Below are positions 1-8,820 of a stretch of DNA of 11,598 nt, piece by piece. The first letter of the stretch is position 1, and each line of letters begins with the position of its first letter. The stretch covers positions 1 to 11,598 of the forward strand of contig JACCVA010000442.1 in the NCBI GenBank assembly GCA_013698435.1, in the 5' to 3' direction. The DNA comes from Nocardioidaceae bacterium (GTDB taxonomy: Bacteria; Actinomycetota; Actinomycetes; Propionibacteriales; Nocardioidaceae). Position numbers and translations under genes: made by a program. The notes beneath the pieces are model-generated. The model searched no databases and was not told the origin of the DNA. It saw only the letters and a program-made list of their open reading frames with translations.

Positions 1-482
1 AGCGAAGGTTGGGTCAGCACCTCGTCGAGCAGCGCGGTCAGCCGCTCCTGCGCGTCGTTCGCGCGACGCGACTCGCGCCGGGCGCGTTCGTCGAGCTCGC
101 CGATACGTCGTTCGGCCAACCGCAGGGTGCCGCGCAGCTGGCCGATGGTCGTGTCGCGCAGCCGAACCATCCGGTCATGGTCGACCAGCCGTGCCGACAT
201 CGCGTCACTGAAGAGCCGGTGCTCGCGGTGCACGTTGATCATTGCCGCACCGAATGCGCGGGCCTGGTCGGCCCGCTCGCGCGCGGCCAGCCGGCGCGTG
301 TGGACCAGCTCCGTGTAGATGATGCGCGAGGCGATGCCACCGGCGACCAGGGAACCGACAGCTGCGACGCCCACACCGCTGCCGGTGACCCACGAGGAGA
401 ACACGGCCACGCCGGCAACGGTGAGCAGGCCCACGGCGACCACCACACGCACGCTGCGTTGGACCCGACGGCGACCTGACAT
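1..482 (-). CDS. Two-TM coiled-coil membrane protein, 3' end cut by window
   Basis: The frame is open from an ATG at 482 to the left edge with no stop, giving 160 residues of a longer protein. A basic N-terminus (MSGRRRVQR) precedes two hydrophobic segments at about residues 12-31 and 36-55. A long, charged Arg/Glu/Ala-rich stretch (about 62-155) follows and should form a helical coiled coil. The start lies 9 nt after the stop of the DUF3180 gene, and an in-frame stop at 492-494 rules out an earlier start. There is no good Shine-Dalgarno, and a hairpin sits directly before the ATG, so translation is probably coupled to the upstream gene. By position it corresponds to the membrane protein that ends the folate operon in mycobacteria (Rv3604c from recall). 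Its function is unknown and I infer none beyond a membrane-anchored coiled-coil protein. Confidence 0.8.
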   Translation of the reverse strand, partial: MSGRRRVQRSVRVVVAVGLLTVAGVAVFSSWVTGSGVGVAAVGSLVAGGIASRIIYTELVHTRRLAARERADQARAFGAAMINVHREHRLFSDAMSARLVDHDRMVRLRDTTIGQLRGTLRLAERRIGELDERARRESRRANDAQERLTALLDEVLTQPS

Positions 483-507
483 GGACCGATGCTAGACATC
501 GGGGTCC
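483..507 (-). other. Hairpin at stop/start junction in operon tail
   Basis: In the minus-strand transcript, GGACC pairs with GGTCC and GATG with CATC, giving nine base pairs with a two-base bulge and a 5-nt loop (TCTAG). The loop contains the TAG stop of the DUF3180 gene, and the 3' arm ends directly at the next gene's ATG (482). No U-run follows, so it is not a standard intrinsic terminator. Its placement suggests start-site occlusion relieved by a ribosome finishing the upstream gene. The pairing is seen in the sequence; the role is inference. Confidence 0.5.
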
Positions 508-971
508 TTGGGGATGCGGCAGGCGCGCTCAAGCAGGGTCGCAAAAATCACAATCGTCACACCGATCACAGCAGCCACACAAGCGCGAATCGCCCGCTCA
601 CGCGGCAACGGCACCTCGAGCTGGTCCACGAAGTTCACGCCGAACCCCAGGTAGCCGCCCGCCACCACCGCACCCACGAGGGCGCTGGCCTTGGCAAGCA
701 GCAATAGGTTGACCGCACGTTGCGACGGCATCCGACGCCGGTCACGTTGCACGGTCGTGTAGGTCGTCCACGCGCACACCGCGAGCAGGCCGGCGATCAG
801 CGCCAGGGCTGCCACGGCCGGCCACTCCACCCGAGGTGCCGTGACGTATGCCGCCTCCCACACGGGGACGAAGACGTAACCGGCCAGAGCCGAGACCACG
901 AACACTGCCGCGAGGACACTGAGCCGGGTCGGCCGCAGCGTCCCGGGTGGCGGCCCCGGAGACTCAGACAC
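492..971 (-). CDS. DUF3180 family four-TM membrane protein
   Basis: This 159-residue protein has four hydrophobic segments at roughly residues 16-36, 50-70, 88-110 and 127-147. The loops are short, with a basic cytoplasmic patch (QRDRRRMPSQR, about 75-85). Size, topology and position directly after folK match the actinobacterial DUF3180 family, whose function is unknown. The start is a GTG at 971. An in-frame stop three codons upstream (the folK TGA) excludes any earlier start, and later GTG codons fall inside the first membrane segment. A GAGG lies immediately before the GTG, closer than ideal for ribosome binding. It lies 9 nt downstream of folK and 9 nt upstream of the coiled-coil gene, so it is almost certainly co-transcribed with the folate genes. 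A role in folate or pABA handling is only a guess from location. Confidence 0.88.
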   Translation of the reverse strand: MSESPGPPPGTLRPTRLSVLAAVFVVSALAGYVFVPVWEAAYVTAPRVEWPAVAALALIAGLLAVCAWTTYTTVQRDRRRMPSQRAVNLLLLAKASALVGAVVAGGYLGFGVNFVDQLEVPLPRERAIRACVAAVIGVTIVIFATLLERACRIPKDPDV

Positions 972-980
972 CCTCGAGGA

Positions 981-1547
981 TCACGAGAGCTCGAGCTGGA
1001 GGTCGTTGCGACGGACGATCCCGCCGGTGTCGAGACCGTGCAGCAGGTCAGCCACCTTGCCCTTGCCGGAGATCTCAGCCTGCTCGTCGATCTCGTGCCA
1101 CGGAACGAGAACGAAGCCGCGCTCGTGCGCGAGCGGGTGCGGCAGCGTGAGGTCGGGAGTGTCACAGACGCGGTCGCCGACGACGATCAGATCGACATCG
1201 AGCGTGCGCGGGGCGTGCCGCTCCCCGCGTTCGCGACCGTAGGCGGCTTCGACGGCCTTGGCTCGGTCGAGCAGCGTCGCTACCGACAAGGTCGTGTCGG
1301 CGAGAAGGATGGCGTTGAGGAAGTTCCTCGAACCCTCGGGAGCGTCGACAGGCTCGGTCTCGTAGACCGATGACACCGCGACCACGTGCACCTCCGGAGT
1401 GTCGGCCAACGAGTTGACCGCACCTTGGAGGTTGGCGTACCGCTCGCCGACATTGCTGCCGAGAGACAGCACGGCCGGTCGGATGGGCCGCATCTCGCCC
1501 GTCAACGTGTCGGGATCGATGATGTTCGGGTTGGGCGACTCAGTCAT
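981..1547 (-). CDS. folK: 2-amino-4-hydroxy-6-hydroxymethyldihydropteridine diphosphokinase (HPPK)
   Basis: FolK transfers pyrophosphate from ATP to 6-hydroxymethyl-7,8-dihydropterin, making the substrate of FolP in the cytoplasm. In the 188-residue product, the N-terminal core motif AVLSLGSNVGER is at 25-36. The HPPK signature RHAPRTLDVDLI is at 110-121 with Mg-binding Asp117 and Asp119, and LPHPLAHERGFVLVP follows at about 135-149. About 18 extra residues precede the usual start. The ATG at 1547 is preferred because GGAG (1553-1556) lies 5 nt upstream; an internal ATG at codon 19 is the alternative. The gene overlaps the 3' end of folB by 8 nt and is followed after 9 nt by the DUF3180 gene, consistent with tight operon coupling. 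No key residue appears to be missing. Confidence 0.96.
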   Translation of the reverse strand: MTESPNPNIIDPDTLTGEMRPIRPAVLSLGSNVGERYANLQGAVNSLADTPEVHVVAVSSVYETEPVDAPEGSRNFLNAILLADTTLSVATLLDRAKAVEAAYGRERGERHAPRTLDVDLIVVGDRVCDTPDLTLPHPLAHERGFVLVPWHEIDEQAEISGKGKVADLLHGLDTGGIVRRNDLQLELS

Positions 1548-1923
1548 GTCGACTCCGATGGATCGTGAGGCTGACGTCGGTGAACGCCACCTGGATCGGT
1601 GCGGTCGGTTTGTGGACGGTGACCTTTACCCAGTCGGCCGGCGGCGCCAGGCAGATATCTGCCAACCGCTGCGCCAGCGTCTCGATAAGGTCCACGGGCT
1701 CGGAGACGATCGCGTCGTGCAGCCGCTGTGCAAGCGCTCCGTAGTCAACCGTAGCCGACAGGTCGTCGCTCAACGCTGCCGCCCGGGTGTCGAGACCGAC
1801 CTCCACGTCGACGATGAACTCCTGCCCGTCGCGGCGCTCAGCGTCGAGGACACCGTGGTGTCCACGCGCCCGTATCCCGGTCAGCACGATGCGGTCGGAA
1901 GGCTGCCCGATGAGGTCGCTCAC
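1540..1923 (-). CDS. folB: Dihydroneopterin aldolase
   Basis: FolB cleaves 7,8-dihydroneopterin to 6-hydroxymethyl-7,8-dihydropterin and glycolaldehyde, one step before FolK. The 127-residue length is typical of the small tunnel-fold enzymes, which work as octamers. Visible family features are GIRARGHHGVLDAER (16-30), the Tyr of TVDYGAL (Tyr61), Glu81 in the LIETLAQRL segment that contacts the pterin ring, and the catalytic-type Lys105 in VHKPTAPI. The GTG at 1923 is chosen because AAGGAGG (1930-1936) lies 6 nt upstream. The reading frame extends further up (ATG at 1986), but that adds an Arg-rich, non-homologous leader within the preceding gene. The start overlaps the stop of the NTF2-like gene by 4 nt (GTGA), and the 3' end overlaps folK by 8 nt. 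Confidence 0.95.
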   Translation of the reverse strand: MSDLIGQPSDRIVLTGIRARGHHGVLDAERRDGQEFIVDVEVGLDTRAAALSDDLSATVDYGALAQRLHDAIVSEPVDLIETLAQRLADICLAPPADWVKVTVHKPTAPIQVAFTDVSLTIHRSRHD

Positions 1924-2375
1924 ACCTCGCCTCCTTCGTCGTCGCGAGGAGGAACTGACAGTACCGGGGAGGCATGGTGGACCCACAGTCTCCAGCCGTC
2001 AGCCGTACGCCGGAACACGTTCGTCGCTGCCGCGCTGCCACCGGCGAACGAGTCCTTGGGCATGTCGGCACCCGCGGACAGCACGTTTTCGGTGCAGGTC
2101 ACGGTCGCGATGTCGTCCACCACGGCGGCCTCGATGTCGGTGAGGAAGAACTGGATGTACTGCGCGTGCGCCATCAACGCAAGCCACGACCGCATCACGT
2201 CTCGCTGGCCGCGGATCGGGCTCGCCCCCGGGTGAACGCAGACGACGGCGTCGTCGTCAGCCCAGATCGCCGCCATCGCGTCGAAGTCCGCCCGCTCGAA
2301 CGCCGCGTAGAACTCCGCGTTGACGTCCAGAATCTGAGCGACCTGCTGGTCGCATGGGTCGGCATCGCCAATCAT
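1920..2375 (-). CDS. NTF2/SnoaL-like protein embedded in folate operon
   Basis: This 151-residue protein resembles the SnoaL_3/nuclear transport factor 2-like fold. A helical N-terminus (about 10-36) is followed by AAIWADDDAVVCVHPG (about 35-50), RGQRDVMRSWLALM (55-68), a strand with TVTCTEN (91-97), and VFRRTADGWRLWVHHASPV (about 120-138), where His133 and His134 end a typical NTF2 strand. Such cone folds bind small ligands and sometimes catalyse isomerisation or hydrolysis, but the family name alone gives no function. The ATG at 2375 overlaps the folP stop by 4 nt (ATGA), and its stop overlaps the folB start by 4 nt (GTGA). The longer upstream frame (ATG 2741) is the antisense-like shadow of folP. 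The context strongly suggests a role in folate or pterin metabolism; the reaction is unknown. Confidence 0.92.
   Translation of the reverse strand: MIGDADPCDQQVAQILDVNAEFYAAFERADFDAMAAIWADDDAVVCVHPGASPIRGQRDVMRSWLALMAHAQYIQFFLTDIEAAVVDDIATVTCTENVLSAGADMPKDSFAGGSAAATNVFRRTADGWRLWVHHASPVLSVPPRDDEGGEV
1930..1936 (-). promoter_or_regulatory. Ribosome binding site deciding the folB start
   Basis: AAGGAGG on the minus strand, 6 nt before GTG at 1923, is the strongest Shine-Dalgarno within the folate operon. It lies inside the last codons of the NTF2-like gene and favours the GTG over the ATG at 1986. Confidence 0.8.
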
Positions 2376-3232
2376 CGCGTCGACCTCGCCCACCGGCTGG
2401 CGACCTGGACGGCATCGAGCGAGCGGGCCACGTCGTGCACACGAACGCACCAGACCCCGGCGGCCGCCGCCAACGCGGAGGTGGCTGCTGTCGCGTCGTC
2501 CCGGGCCGTCACCGGCCGCTGCTGCCCGTCGTCCGAAGCCAGCAGTCTTCCAAGGAACGTCTTCCGGGACGCGCCCAGCAGCACCGGGAAGCCGAGGTCG
2601 AGCAGCGAGGCGAGCCGACCGAGCAGCTCCCAGTTGTGCTCGCCGGTCTTGGCGAAGCCGAGCCCGGGGTCGACCGCGATCCGCTCCGGGGCGATGCCGG
2701 CCGTCAGGGCGGCGTCCACGCGCTCCGCCAGCTCTCGGCACACGTCGGTGACGACGTCGTCGTACGTTGCCAGGTCCTGCATCGTCGTCGAGTGGGCGCG
2801 CCAGTGCATCACGATGTACGGGACCTCGAGGTCGGCGACGGTGCCCAGCATGGCAGGGTCCGCGAGGCCACCGGAGACGTCGTTGACCGCCGACGCACCG
2901 GCGTCGACGGCCTGGCGCGCGACACTCGCGCGCATGGTGTCGATGCTCACTACCACCCCTCGGGCACTCAGCTCGGACACCACCGGGATCACCCTGCCCA
3001 GCTCGACGTCGACGCTCGGCCGTTGCGCCCCGGGCCGGGTCGACTCACCGCCCACGTCGACGAGGTCTGCTCCCGCAGCACTGAGCGCCGTGCCGTGGGC
3101 GATGGCCGCGGTCGGCTCCAGCCAGACGCCCCCGTCGGAGAAGGAGTCCGGCGTCACGTTGACGACGCCCATGACCAGGCACCGGGCGGGCTGCGGCAGC
3201 CCGTCGACGTAGCGAGGGGGAGTCGAGAACAT
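2372..3232 (-). CDS. folP: Dihydropteroate synthase
   Basis: FolP condenses 6-hydroxymethyl-dihydropterin pyrophosphate with p-aminobenzoate to give dihydropteroate; it is the sulfonamide target. The 286-residue TIM-barrel protein shows the first signature MGVVNVTPDSFSDGG (21-35) and the second loop GGESTRPGA (61-69). IDT with Asp98, NDVSGG (117-122) and DPGLGFAKT (188-196) follow. ASRKTFLG (221-228) holds the pyrophosphate-contacting Ser/Arg/Lys, and RVHDV (264-268) closes the pterin site. All expected active-site residues are present, so this is a functional FolP1-type enzyme, not a degenerate paralogue. The ATG at 3232 starts 15 nt after folE, with only a weak purine-rich sequence upstream. 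The stop overlaps the next gene's ATG by 4 nt. Confidence 0.97.
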   Translation of the reverse strand: MFSTPPRYVDGLPQPARCLVMGVVNVTPDSFSDGGVWLEPTAAIAHGTALSAAGADLVDVGGESTRPGAQRPSVDVELGRVIPVVSELSARGVVVSIDTMRASVARQAVDAGASAVNDVSGGLADPAMLGTVADLEVPYIVMHWRAHSTTMQDLATYDDVVTDVCRELAERVDAALTAGIAPERIAVDPGLGFAKTGEHNWELLGRLASLLDLGFPVLLGASRKTFLGRLLASDDGQQRPVTARDDATAATSALAAAAGVWCVRVHDVARSLDAVQVASRWARSTR

Positions 3233-3247
3233 CTCGGGAGGTCCCGA

Positions 3248-3853
3248 CTAGCTGAGGATGAGGCTCATCGCCTCAGCCCGGGTTGCTGGGTCGCGCAGCT
3301 GCCCGCGTACGGCGCTCGTCACGGTCTTCGAGCCGGGCTTCTTGACGCCACGCATGGTCATGCAGAGATGTTCGCACTCAAGGACGGTGATCACCCCGCG
3401 CGGCTGCAGGAGTCGCACCAAGGACTCGGTGATCTGCGTGGTCAGCCGCTCCTGGATCTGCGGACGGCGGGCGAACACGTCGACGAGGCGTGCCAGCTTC
3501 GACAATCCGGTGATGCGGCCGTCGCTGCTCGGGATGTAGCCGACGTGGGCGACGCCGGTGAAGGGCACCAGATGGTGCTCGCACATCGACCACACCTCGA
3601 TGTCTTTGACGAGCACCATCTCGTCATGGCCCAGGTCGAACGTCGTGGTGAGCACGTCCTCAGGTCGCATCCGGAGGCCGGCGAACATCTCGGCGTACGT
3701 CGACGCCACCCGCCGAGGCGTCTCAAGCAGTCCTTCGCGGTCAGGGTCCTCGCCTACCGCGATCAACAGCTCGCGCACGGCTGCCTCGACACGTGCTCGG
3801 TCGAGCGCGGGGAGGTCACGCTGCGCCGGTGTGGAGGCCGGGTCGACACCCAT
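3248..3853 (-). CDS. folE: GTP cyclohydrolase I
   Basis: FolE converts GTP to 7,8-dihydroneopterin triphosphate and formate, the first step of pterin synthesis. The 201-residue length is typical. Zinc and active-site residues are intact: Cys91 and His94 in MCEHHLVPF (90-98), then His162 and Cys164 in CEHLCM (160-165). The RITGLSKLARLVD helix (113-125) and the QERLTTQI oligomer region (134-141) are also recognisable. These features identify the zinc-dependent FolE1 type, not FolE2. The ATG at 3853 begins 10 nt after the ftsH stop and has no strong Shine-Dalgarno, so re-initiation after ftsH translation is likely. It is followed 15 nt later by folP. Confidence 0.97.
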   Translation of the reverse strand: MGVDPASTPAQRDLPALDRARVEAAVRELLIAVGEDPDREGLLETPRRVASTYAEMFAGLRMRPEDVLTTTFDLGHDEMVLVKDIEVWSMCEHHLVPFTGVAHVGYIPSSDGRITGLSKLARLVDVFARRPQIQERLTTQITESLVRLLQPRGVITVLECEHLCMTMRGVKKPGSKTVTSAVRGQLRDPATRAEAMSLILS

Positions 3854-3863
3854 CGGCGCTCAG

Positions 3864-5930
<2,067 letters not shown>

Positions 5931-5983
5931 CCGGGGCAAGACGGCCCCGTTCCTCCTACCCATCACTGACGGTCAAGGCCTCC

Positions 5984-5989
5984 ATTGTC
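5984..5989 (-). promoter_or_regulatory. Possible -10 element upstream of ftsH
   Basis: GACAAT on the minus strand resembles an actinobacterial -10 hexamer (TAnaaT-like). It lies in the gap between the hpt stop and the ftsH start. I see no convincing -35 element 16-18 nt upstream. A start point about 7 nt downstream would place AGGAGG (5952-5957) in the leader, which supports one of the later ftsH starts. This is weak evidence. The rest of the gap (5967-6073) shows only a small CCGA/TCGG stem. Confidence 0.25.
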
Positions 5990-6073
5990 ACCTACCGACA
6001 AAATCGGCGGGGGAGCAGTCGGAAATCCGTCCGCAGGCGGGCCGGGTGGTGCTCCGCGACGACGAACGCTGGA

Positions 6074-6625
6074 TCAGGTGTAGACATGCGGCGACAGTGT
6101 CGCCACCGACCGCAGGTTGCGATACGACTCGTTGTAGTCGAGTCCGTACCCCACGACGAACTCGTTAGGGATGTCGAACCCGACGTACTTCACGTCGACG
6201 GCCATCTGCTGGGCGTCCGGTTTGCGCAGGAGCGTGCAGGTGCTGACCGTGCGTGGGCCGCGGGACTCCAGGTTGGCCACCAACCACGACAGGGTCAGCC
6301 CGGTGTCGATGATGTCCTCGGTGACCAGCACATCCCTGCCGGTGATGTCGGTGTCGAGGTCCTTGAGGATGCGCACCACACCCGACGAGGTCGTGCCGGA
6401 GCCGTACGACGAGACCGCCATCCAGTCCATCTCGACGTGACGGTTGAGCGAGCGGGCAAGGTCGGCCATCACCATCACCGCCCCCTTGAGCACTCCGACG
6501 AGCAGCAGGTCGCGACCGGCGTAGTCGCGCTCGATCTCGGCAGCCAGCTCACCGAGCCGGCGTTGGATCTGCTCCTCGGTGAGGAGGACGTTCGTGAGGT
6601 CGGCTTCGACGTGCGTGACGTCCAC
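6074..6625 (-). CDS. hpt: Hypoxanthine phosphoribosyltransferase
   Basis: Hpt salvages hypoxanthine or guanine with PRPP to IMP or GMP in the cytoplasm. Numbered from GTG 6625 (183 residues, the family's usual size), LLLVGVLKGAVMVMADL (40-56) is the pyrophosphate-binding region and SSYGSGTTSSG (72-82) the flexible loop. VTEDIIDTGLT (101-111) is the PRPP motif, with Glu103, Asp104 and general-base Asp107. Purine contacts follow at LLRKPD (132-137) and GFDIPNEFVVGYGLDYNE (149-166). The GTG is chosen because GGAG (6631-6634) lies 5 nt upstream; the longer frame to ATG 6751 overlaps tilS and carries non-homologous residues. A 107-nt gap separates it from tilS, enough for its own control region. 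ftsH follows. Confidence 0.96.
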   Translation of the reverse strand: MDVTHVEADLTNVLLTEEQIQRRLGELAAEIERDYAGRDLLLVGVLKGAVMVMADLARSLNRHVEMDWMAVSSYGSGTTSSGVVRILKDLDTDITGRDVLVTEDIIDTGLTLSWLVANLESRGPRTVSTCTLLRKPDAQQMAVDVKYVGFDIPNEFVVGYGLDYNESYRNLRSVATLSPHVYT

Positions 6626-6630
6626 AGGCT

Positions 6631-6634
6631 CTCC
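6631..6634 (-). promoter_or_regulatory. Ribosome binding site for hpt
   Basis: GGAG on the minus strand, with a 5-nt spacer to GTG 6625, supports the 183-residue start over the long upstream frame. Confidence 0.6.
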
Positions 6635-6673
6635 AGCGGGGGTGGAAGGGGGGTGGCAGGCGAGCACTAGCGT

Positions 6674-6724
6674 GCCACAGCGGCGTACGTCTTCCGACAC
6701 ACGGCGGCAAACGTACGGCGTGGC
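6674..6724. repeat. Interrupted inverted repeat between tilS and hpt
   Basis: CGTACGT (6684-6690) is the exact reverse complement of ACGTACG (6711-6717), separated by 20 nt. Outside these, GCCAC (6674-6678) pairs with GTGGC (6720-6724), giving 12 base pairs with unequal bulges. It fills most of the 107-nt gap between the tilS stop (6733) and the hpt start (6625). No U-rich tract follows on the minus strand, so a classic terminator is unlikely. It could be an operator for a dimeric regulator, an mRNA stem, or chance in GC-rich DNA. Confidence 0.4.
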
Positions 6725-6732
6725 CCCCCACG

Positions 6733-7725
6733 TCACCCGGCAGCGAACCACAGCACGTCACCGCGCCGGGCCACGCTGACGCGTCCCGGCAGGTCGATCG
6801 CCGCCTGCCCGTGCCAGTGCGTGAGGAGCCGCTCGACCGCATCGACGTGCCGCGCGAAGAGCTCTCCGGCAGGACTGCCCGCCTCGAGCGCCGCCAGCCG
6901 GAGCGCGCGGCGGCGCAGCGCGTCGGGAGCGCTGACCAGCGCCGCCACCCGCAGGCCGCCATCTCCGGTGCAGGCGGCGGCGTACAGCTCGTCCGCCAGC
7001 AGGTCGAGCGCGTCCGCATCGTGCCGCGCCGCCGTGGCCGTGCGCGCCAGCGCCTCGACCACACCCGGACCGAGCGCCTCCTTGAGGGCAGGAAGGGCGC
7101 CGTGTCGCACCCGCACCCGGGCGAAGCGGCGATCGGCGTTGTGGGGGTCGTCCCACACCTCGATCCCGAGCGCGTCACACGTACGCCGCGTGGTGACCCT
7201 GCCGAGCTCCAGCAGCGGGCGTCGGTAGCGACCTTGCACGGGCGCCATACCGGCGAGCGAGCGGGAGCCGCTGCCTCGCGCCAACCCCAACAGCACCGTC
7301 TCGGCCTGGTCATCGCGGGTGTGGCCGAGTAATACGACGGCGTCGTCGTCGCTGGCGGCCCGCTCAAGCGCGTCGTAGCGGGCGGCGCGGGCGGCGGCCT
7401 CAGGGGAGCCGTGCGGCGCCACCTCCACCTCGACGACGCCGACCTCGCTCATCCCCAACGCTCGTAGTCGCGACGCCACCAGCGCCGCCACCGCCGCCGA
7501 TCCCGGCTGGAGCGCGTGGTCGACGACGACCGCTCGGGCCAACCAACCGGCGGCTCTGCCCTCGAACACCGTCGCAGCGGCGAGCGCCATCGAGTCGGCG
7601 CCGCCGGAGCAGGCCACGATGAGGCAGCGTCCCGGCTCGAGATCCTCCAGCGCAGTCCGCACTGCCCGTCGCACATCGGCGACGGCCGGATCGAGCCGAC
7701 CCGGCGTACGGCGGTCGGAGGGCAT
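6733..7725 (-). CDS. tilS: tRNA(Ile)-lysidine synthase
   Basis: TilS attaches lysine to C34 of the CAU-anticodon tRNA-Ile using ATP, changing its decoding from AUG to AUA; it is normally essential. The 330-residue product shows the PP-loop CSGGADS (39-45), the VVVDHALQPGS strand/loop (66-76), and GHTRDDQAETVLLGLARGSG (134-153), the N-type PP-loop core. RRPLLEL (168-174) and the DPHNADRRFARVRVRH segment (193-208) match the family. The C-terminal part (about 225-330) fits the short actinobacterial substrate-binding domain. The start is ATG 7725, 21 nt after the metalloprotease stop; its Shine-Dalgarno is weak. A long gap to hpt follows. Confidence 0.95.
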   Translation of the reverse strand: MPSDRRTPGRLDPAVADVRRAVRTALEDLEPGRCLIVACSGGADSMALAAATVFEGRAAGWLARAVVVDHALQPGSAAVAALVASRLRALGMSEVGVVEVEVAPHGSPEAAARAARYDALERAASDDDAVVLLGHTRDDQAETVLLGLARGSGSRSLAGMAPVQGRYRRPLLELGRVTTRRTCDALGIEVWDDPHNADRRFARVRVRHGALPALKEALGPGVVEALARTATAARHDADALDLLADELYAAACTGDGGLRVAALVSAPDALRRRALRLAALEAGSPAGELFARHVDAVERLLTHWHGQAAIDLPGRVSVARRGDVLWFAAG

Positions 7726-7746
7726 CGATCGGCTCGGGCGCGCGGT

Positions 7747-8814
7747 TCAGCCGTGGACGCGGGTGACCCAGCGCGCCGGATCGCCGATCTCGCCCTTGCC
7801 GGGAAGGTTGCCGGGGTTGTCCCAGACGGCGTTGAAGCCGTCCATACCCACCTTGTCGACCACACCACGAACGAAGACGGCACCGTCGCGGTACTGCCGC
7901 AGCTTCGCGTCGAAGCCGAGCAGCCGCCGTACCATCTGGTCGATCGGGCCGGCGCCCGCACGCCGCTTGGTGAACTTCTTGCGGATCGTCTCGACGCTGG
8001 GAATGACCTGCGGACCGACGCCGTCCATCACCACGTCAGCATGCCCCTCGAGCAACGACATCACCGCGGTGATGCGCTCGACGACCTCCTTCTGCTCGGC
8101 CGTCTGCATGATGTCGAGCAGCGATGCCTCGGAGTCGCCGCGGAAGAGCTCGCCGACGCGGTTGATGCCGTCACGCATCATCTGCGCCAGCTTGTTGGGG
8201 TCGAGCTCGGCACTGTCGATCAGCCCGGAGATCTCGCCCAGCAGATGGCTGCGCAACCACGGCACAGCCGTGAACTGCACCCGGTGGGTCTCCTCGTGGA
8301 CGCACACCCACAACCGGAAGTCATGCGGGTCCACCTCGAGCTCACGCTCGACCTGCACCACGTTGGGGGCGACGAGCAGGAGCCGGCCGCCGTGGGTGTC
8401 ACCGCCCGTGTAGAACGGGTCGAACTGACCGAGCACCTTGTTGGACAGGTACGCCAACAGGCCTCCGGCTTCGAGCCCGGTGACCCGGGATCCGATGGCG
8501 GCGGTCACCTGGCCGGGGTTGCCACGCTTGTCACGCAGCTTGGCGATGAGCGGTCGCAGCACTTCCCGAAACCCGTCTGCGTTGGCCTCGACCCAGCCAC
8601 CTCGGTCGACGACGAGCACGGGTGCGGACGCCGACTCGGCGTGCAGACCGGTGAAGCTGCGCACGTGCACCTCGGCGGTGGTCGCACTCGAGCGCAGCTC
8701 CCCGACCACAGAGCGGGCCTCGTCGCGGCCGATGTCCGGACCCGGACGCATCAGCCGCTTCGCGGTCGTCACGGCGAGATCCCAGTCCACCATCTCCGGT
8801 GCGTCGTCAGCCAT
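7747..8814 (-). CDS. Zinc-dependent metalloprotease (DUF2342/zincin_2 family)
   Basis: This 355-residue protein belongs to the actinobacterial DUF2342 group, sometimes labelled a putative hydrolase or F420-associated protein. The zincin motif HEETH (173-177) lies in LWVCVHEETHRVQF. A downstream LLEGHADVVMDG (254-265) probably supplies a further metal ligand. The GGLLAYLSNKVLGQFDPF segment (117-134) and a C-terminal EIGDPARWV are family-like. No signal peptide or membrane segment is visible, so it should be cytoplasmic. The substrate is unknown. It is the first gene of the minus-strand run, with tilS 21 nt downstream. The ATG at 8814 lacks a Shine-Dalgarno but is preceded by a -10-like hexamer at the distance expected for a leaderless mRNA. 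It matches the Rv3626c position in mycobacteria (from recall). Confidence 0.92.
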   Translation of the reverse strand: MADDAPEMVDWDLAVTTAKRLMRPGPDIGRDEARSVVGELRSSATTAEVHVRSFTGLHAESASAPVLVVDRGGWVEANADGFREVLRPLIAKLRDKRGNPGQVTAAIGSRVTGLEAGGLLAYLSNKVLGQFDPFYTGGDTHGGRLLLVAPNVVQVERELEVDPHDFRLWVCVHEETHRVQFTAVPWLRSHLLGEISGLIDSAELDPNKLAQMMRDGINRVGELFRGDSEASLLDIMQTAEQKEVVERITAVMSLLEGHADVVMDGVGPQVIPSVETIRKKFTKRRAGAGPIDQMVRRLLGFDAKLRQYRDGAVFVRGVVDKVGMDGFNAVWDNPGNLPGKGEIGDPARWVTRVHG

Positions 8815-8820
8815 GCATAC

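Noticed and set aside
434..443. FtsH HEGGH as a variant of the usual HEAGH zinc motif
   Set aside because: The position is in the FtsH protease domain, not at these bases. The motif keeps both His and the Glu, and actinobacterial FtsH proteins commonly carry HEGGH (from recall), so it is not an anomaly.
1920..2741. A longer version of the NTF2-like protein starting at 2741
   Set aside because: The extra N-terminus is Arg/Gly-rich and lies wholly within folP in another frame. ATG 2375 with a 4-nt overlap is a much better start.
6074..6751. A longer hpt starting at 6751
   Set aside because: It overlaps the tilS end and adds 42 residues not seen in the family. GTG 6625 has a ribosome-binding site and gives the usual length.
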